From the NCBI GenBank assembly GCA_965153355.1, contig OZ231127.1, positions 90,644,001 to 90,708,000 of the forward strand: a stretch of DNA of 64,000 bases, written 5' to 3'. The translations under genes and the position numbers were made by a program. The notes below the pieces were generated by a model. That model searched no databases, had not been told where the DNA came from, and worked only from the letters and a program-made list of their open reading frames with translations. The stretch comes from Flaccisagitta enflata (Eukaryota; Chaetognatha; Sagittoidea; Aphragmophora). The first letter of the stretch is position 1. Each line of letters opens with the position of its first letter. This document shows positions 26,586 through 64,000 of the stretch, in pieces.

Positions 26586-27005
26586 AGATGCTTGGACGAA
26601 GGACGCTATGATGACATCGACAAAACTACTTGGAAAAAGGAACTTGGAAAAGTAGATTAATAATGCACATATCGGAGAGATAGAGAGAGAGAGATATCGA
26701 TAAAGACAGAGATGGAGAGACGGAACAATATCTCAAAGAGATGGAGACAGAGATGGAGAGACGGAACATGTTGTGGACTGTGGAGAGCGAAACAATCTCT
26801 ATTCTACGAAATGGGGGAAGCTGAACATAAAAACACTTCACGCAGAAAGACAAAAAGGGTTTTGTTTTGTTTTTTTTGTGTTTTGTTGGTTTTGTTATAT
26901 CAGGAATGCGAAATGTTCTTGTTTGTTTGTTTGTTTGTTTGGTTTGTTTTGTTTGGGTTTTGGAAACTGCGATCAGGTAGTCTATGGAAACGATATAAAG
27001 AGAAG

Positions 27006-27045
<40 letters not shown>

Positions 27046-27049
27046 AGCA

Positions 27050-28340
27050 ATGAAAAGGAAAATCTTCATGAAAGAAAAATGGGGAAAAAAATATCTATGT
27101 TGGTTACAGTTGAATCCTGCTGTATCATGTCTCCACCTGAAAACCGCATAAAACAAAGAAAAATTGTAATTCTACCCATGTAGATTTAAATATGAGTTTC
27201 AAAGGTAATTGCAGGAATTAACTGTAGCTGTATAAAATGGAATTATGACAGTTAACGGATAAGCCCTTTTTTATCACTCTGTTCTACCAAAAAACGAAAG
27301 AACAAATAGAAAGTACATGTGGATTTACGAGAGCCAATACTGGGTGGGTATGAAAATGGTTTTACCACTTTTAATTTCTTGAATTAACAAATTGAATACT
27401 TTTGAGAGATTTGACTTTAAAGAGAAACATTTAAAGAAAACTGAGAATCAAAAAAAAAAAAAAATAATGATATGAATGAATCGAAACATTGAGTGAATAC
27501 ACCTTTTTTTCACCCAGTATTAGGCTAAAAGTCTCCTTTCTAAAGCAAAGTTTCAGGGCCCAGTCCATATCTCAAAAGAATCCAATCAATAAGAACCAAA
27601 AAAAAAAATAAGAGAGATGCTTTAACTGTAGTAAAACTGCAGTTTGACTGTAGTTTAACTGAAGAAATATGATTCAAAATTGAAGTCTCAGCTTTGCTGT
27701 CCTATTCCCAATGCTAAGAGGTTAAGCAAGAATATGCCTTAATTTCGCAAAAATTTGCAATTAGTAGTTAGCAATTATAGCTTAAGTTGGCACGTCTTTT
27801 TTGCAATTTCAAATTTAAATGGCAGAGCAATGACATACCTTTTCAATCCAAAGTTTTCAACACTGGCTCAAATAATTGAATAAAAGAATTTCTTTTCTTG
27901 CTGAGATGCAACTCCCGTTATAATGCACACCCTGTTATGAGGCAAATATCATGTCCCCTTTAAATGAAATCACTTAAGGCCTCAAATGTGTATATCTGGT
28001 TAAATGGATGAATGAGAGCTCCAAATTTCGCCACATCCACCTAACGTTTTAAGACCAAGTCTGGATTATGACTGACTTATGTAAAAAGTGAAAATTCAAA
28101 AGAAATTTTAATCTTTTTACTTTTTTACAGTATTCATTAATGAAAATCTTTAATCTAAAGGCTTAATAGTTATATTTCAAACAAGTCAGCTGAATTTTTT
28201 TCTCTTATAAGCTGTTTTCGAAGATATTTCAAATTTTGCAAGATAAAATCATTCCTGATTCAAAACCGACTAGACTTTCAAGACCGACTTTTACATGATG
28301 GACGTGGCGTCTCCTACATCCGTGATTATTCTGAAATCTG
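27050..28340. other. Intergenic sequence, nothing recognised
   Basis: AT-rich. Some short inverted motifs at 27580-27670, but no gene, RNA or element boundary I can support. Confidence 0.5.
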
Positions 28341-28343
28341 GTA

Positions 28344-28753
28344 CTAGATGAATTGAAAAAAAAAAGACGCACTTTTGAATGGCTGATTGCGCCATTGAAA
28401 ATCAAAAAAAAAATAATCAAAATCTTAGACCATTTTGAAGCTCTTGAAAAATTCTTTCATTTGGCGCCAATCTGGTATCTCTATCTTTTTTCGTTTAGAA
28501 ATGGCATTAGTTTGAGTAAAAATGATGCCAAATTTGTTTTTGCAGTTCCTTTGAAAAAGATGCATTTCAGCAAAATGGTGTCTCACAATGCTGGCTCTAG
28601 CTCCTAAACCGTTGAAGATACAGATCTGGGATTGGTCTAGAATGAAAGAAAATTTGATAATCTTCAAAATCATTTTCTCTAAAAAAATTTTAAAAACCTT
28701 TTTAAGTCAGTTTTATCAGCAAATGAAAAGGTGCGTCTTTTTTTTTCATGTAG
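28344..28753 (+). mobile_element. Family D MITE copy
   Basis: 410 bp between TA dinucleotides. Inner ends AAAAAAAAAAGACGCACTTT and GGTGCGTCTTTTTTTTT. Core GATCTGGGATTGGTCTAGAA is the complement of the core at 4141. Confidence 0.72.
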
Positions 28754-28947
28754 TATATGCACTGGGTCCTGAACAGTTTGTTAGTTTGAGATATGAATCG
28801 TTTTATTAAAAGATGTGATAGGGTAGACACAGGGAAATTAAATGGGTAAAAAAAAAGCTAGTATGGGTATTAAAAAATGTCGTTCTTAGCACCAAAATTG
28901 AAAGATGTAGAGATTCTGTAGGAATGATGACGACAGTTAAGGCTTCA

Positions 28948-29029
<82 letters not shown>
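28948..29029 (+). repeat. (ATG)n microsatellite
   Basis: About 80 bp of ATG. It produces a spurious poly-Met open frame. Confidence 0.96.
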
Positions 29030-29030
<1 letters not shown>

Positions 29031-29244
29031 TACTCAAGCTGGTTTTGCAATTTTGGTAGGTTATCTAATAGAGAGTCATGATTGCCCAAGTTGGATTTGT
29101 TGTTGGTGGTAAAACTTATGACCCATCATGACAGTGTTTTCCAATTACTTTTCAACTCCTCGCGTTTCCTTCAAACTGGTTGTTTTTTTTTTACATTTCG
29201 CATTTTGTTTTGTTTCCTAGTTTGTTTGTGTTTTTGTTTGTTTC

Positions 29245-29250
29245 TTTATT
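29245..29250 (-). promoter_or_regulatory. Candidate poly(A) signal of unc-13
   Basis: AATAAA on the minus strand, about 175 bp past the unc-13 stop codon. It is the first canonical hexamer seen downstream. RNA 3' ends would confirm it. Confidence 0.45.
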
Positions 29251-29311
29251 AAACAGTTTTTGCATGAATTCGGAAGGTTTCGGTGGTAAAGAAGGATGAT
29301 GACAGCTGTGA

Positions 29312-29423
29312 ATTAAGCTTAAGACAGCTTAAATCAGCTAAAATCAGCAAGAACCAGCTTAAATCAGCTAAAATCAGCTAAAATCAGCTAAAACCAGCTT
29401 AAATCAGCTAATATCCGCTAAAA

Positions 29424-29430
<7 letters not shown>
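29312..29430 (-). repeat. unc-13: Minisatellite copying the unc-13 stop-codon region
   Basis: About ten units of roughly 10 bp (AAATCAGCTA on +, TAGCTGATTT on the sense strand). The unit nearest the gene overlaps the real AGC TGA end of the coding sequence. Confidence 0.85.

Positions 29431-64000
<34,570 letters not shown>

Overview
This is eukaryotic (metazoan) nuclear DNA. It holds intron-split genes with GT-AG splice sites, very large amounts of micro- and minisatellite DNA, and many short DNA-transposon-type elements. There is no bacterial gene organisation, rRNA or tRNA. The species cannot be named. The conserved synaptic gene shows it is an animal, and the repeat load suggests an invertebrate with a tandem-repeat-rich genome.

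Two genes lie tail to tail. Gene A (+ strand, about 276-13890) has ten exons that join in one frame into about 1,614 residues of mostly acidic, low-complexity protein. It has basic clusters near the N terminus, a Glu run and a candidate kinase-anchor-type amphipathic helix. I do not recognise its family. Gene B (- strand, from beyond 64000 down to 29424) is unmistakably an UNC-13/Munc13 homologue. Eighteen consecutive exons plus a sliver of one more at the edge join in one frame into about 851 residues. These cover the whole MUN domain, the C2C domain and the conserved C terminus. A further Lys/Glu-rich exon at 38121-38323 looks like an alternative 3' end that would remove C2C.

The region between the genes (13.9-29.4 kb) has no convincing host gene. 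It contains foldback elements, a Tc1-like transposon with an internally deleted transposase nested in another element, and about ten (AG)n arrays, all with purines on the + strand.

The most striking pattern is at the exon edges. At about ten unc-13 exon ends, the stop codon and at least one gene A exon, a segment spanning the splice site has been tandemly copied into the intron. Each copy usually carries the splice signal plus a few to tens of coding bases. The units are 10-116 bp and there are 2 to 13 copies. The coding copy nearest the exon body stays intact. Simple repeats are also repeatedly seeded at splice junctions. The result is ladders of decoy donors and acceptors along one essential gene.

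Dispersed elements include: family A/B elements with an internal (GGAC)n/(GTCC)n tetramer and a covarying 3' hairpin, resembling Helentron-associated (DINE-1/pearl-like) elements; family C elements with GGGCGTGTTTCTA ends, four of them within about 60 bp of splice sites; family D and E TA-flanked palindromic MITEs; and several long foldbacks, including a 2.4-kb palindrome inside unc-13.
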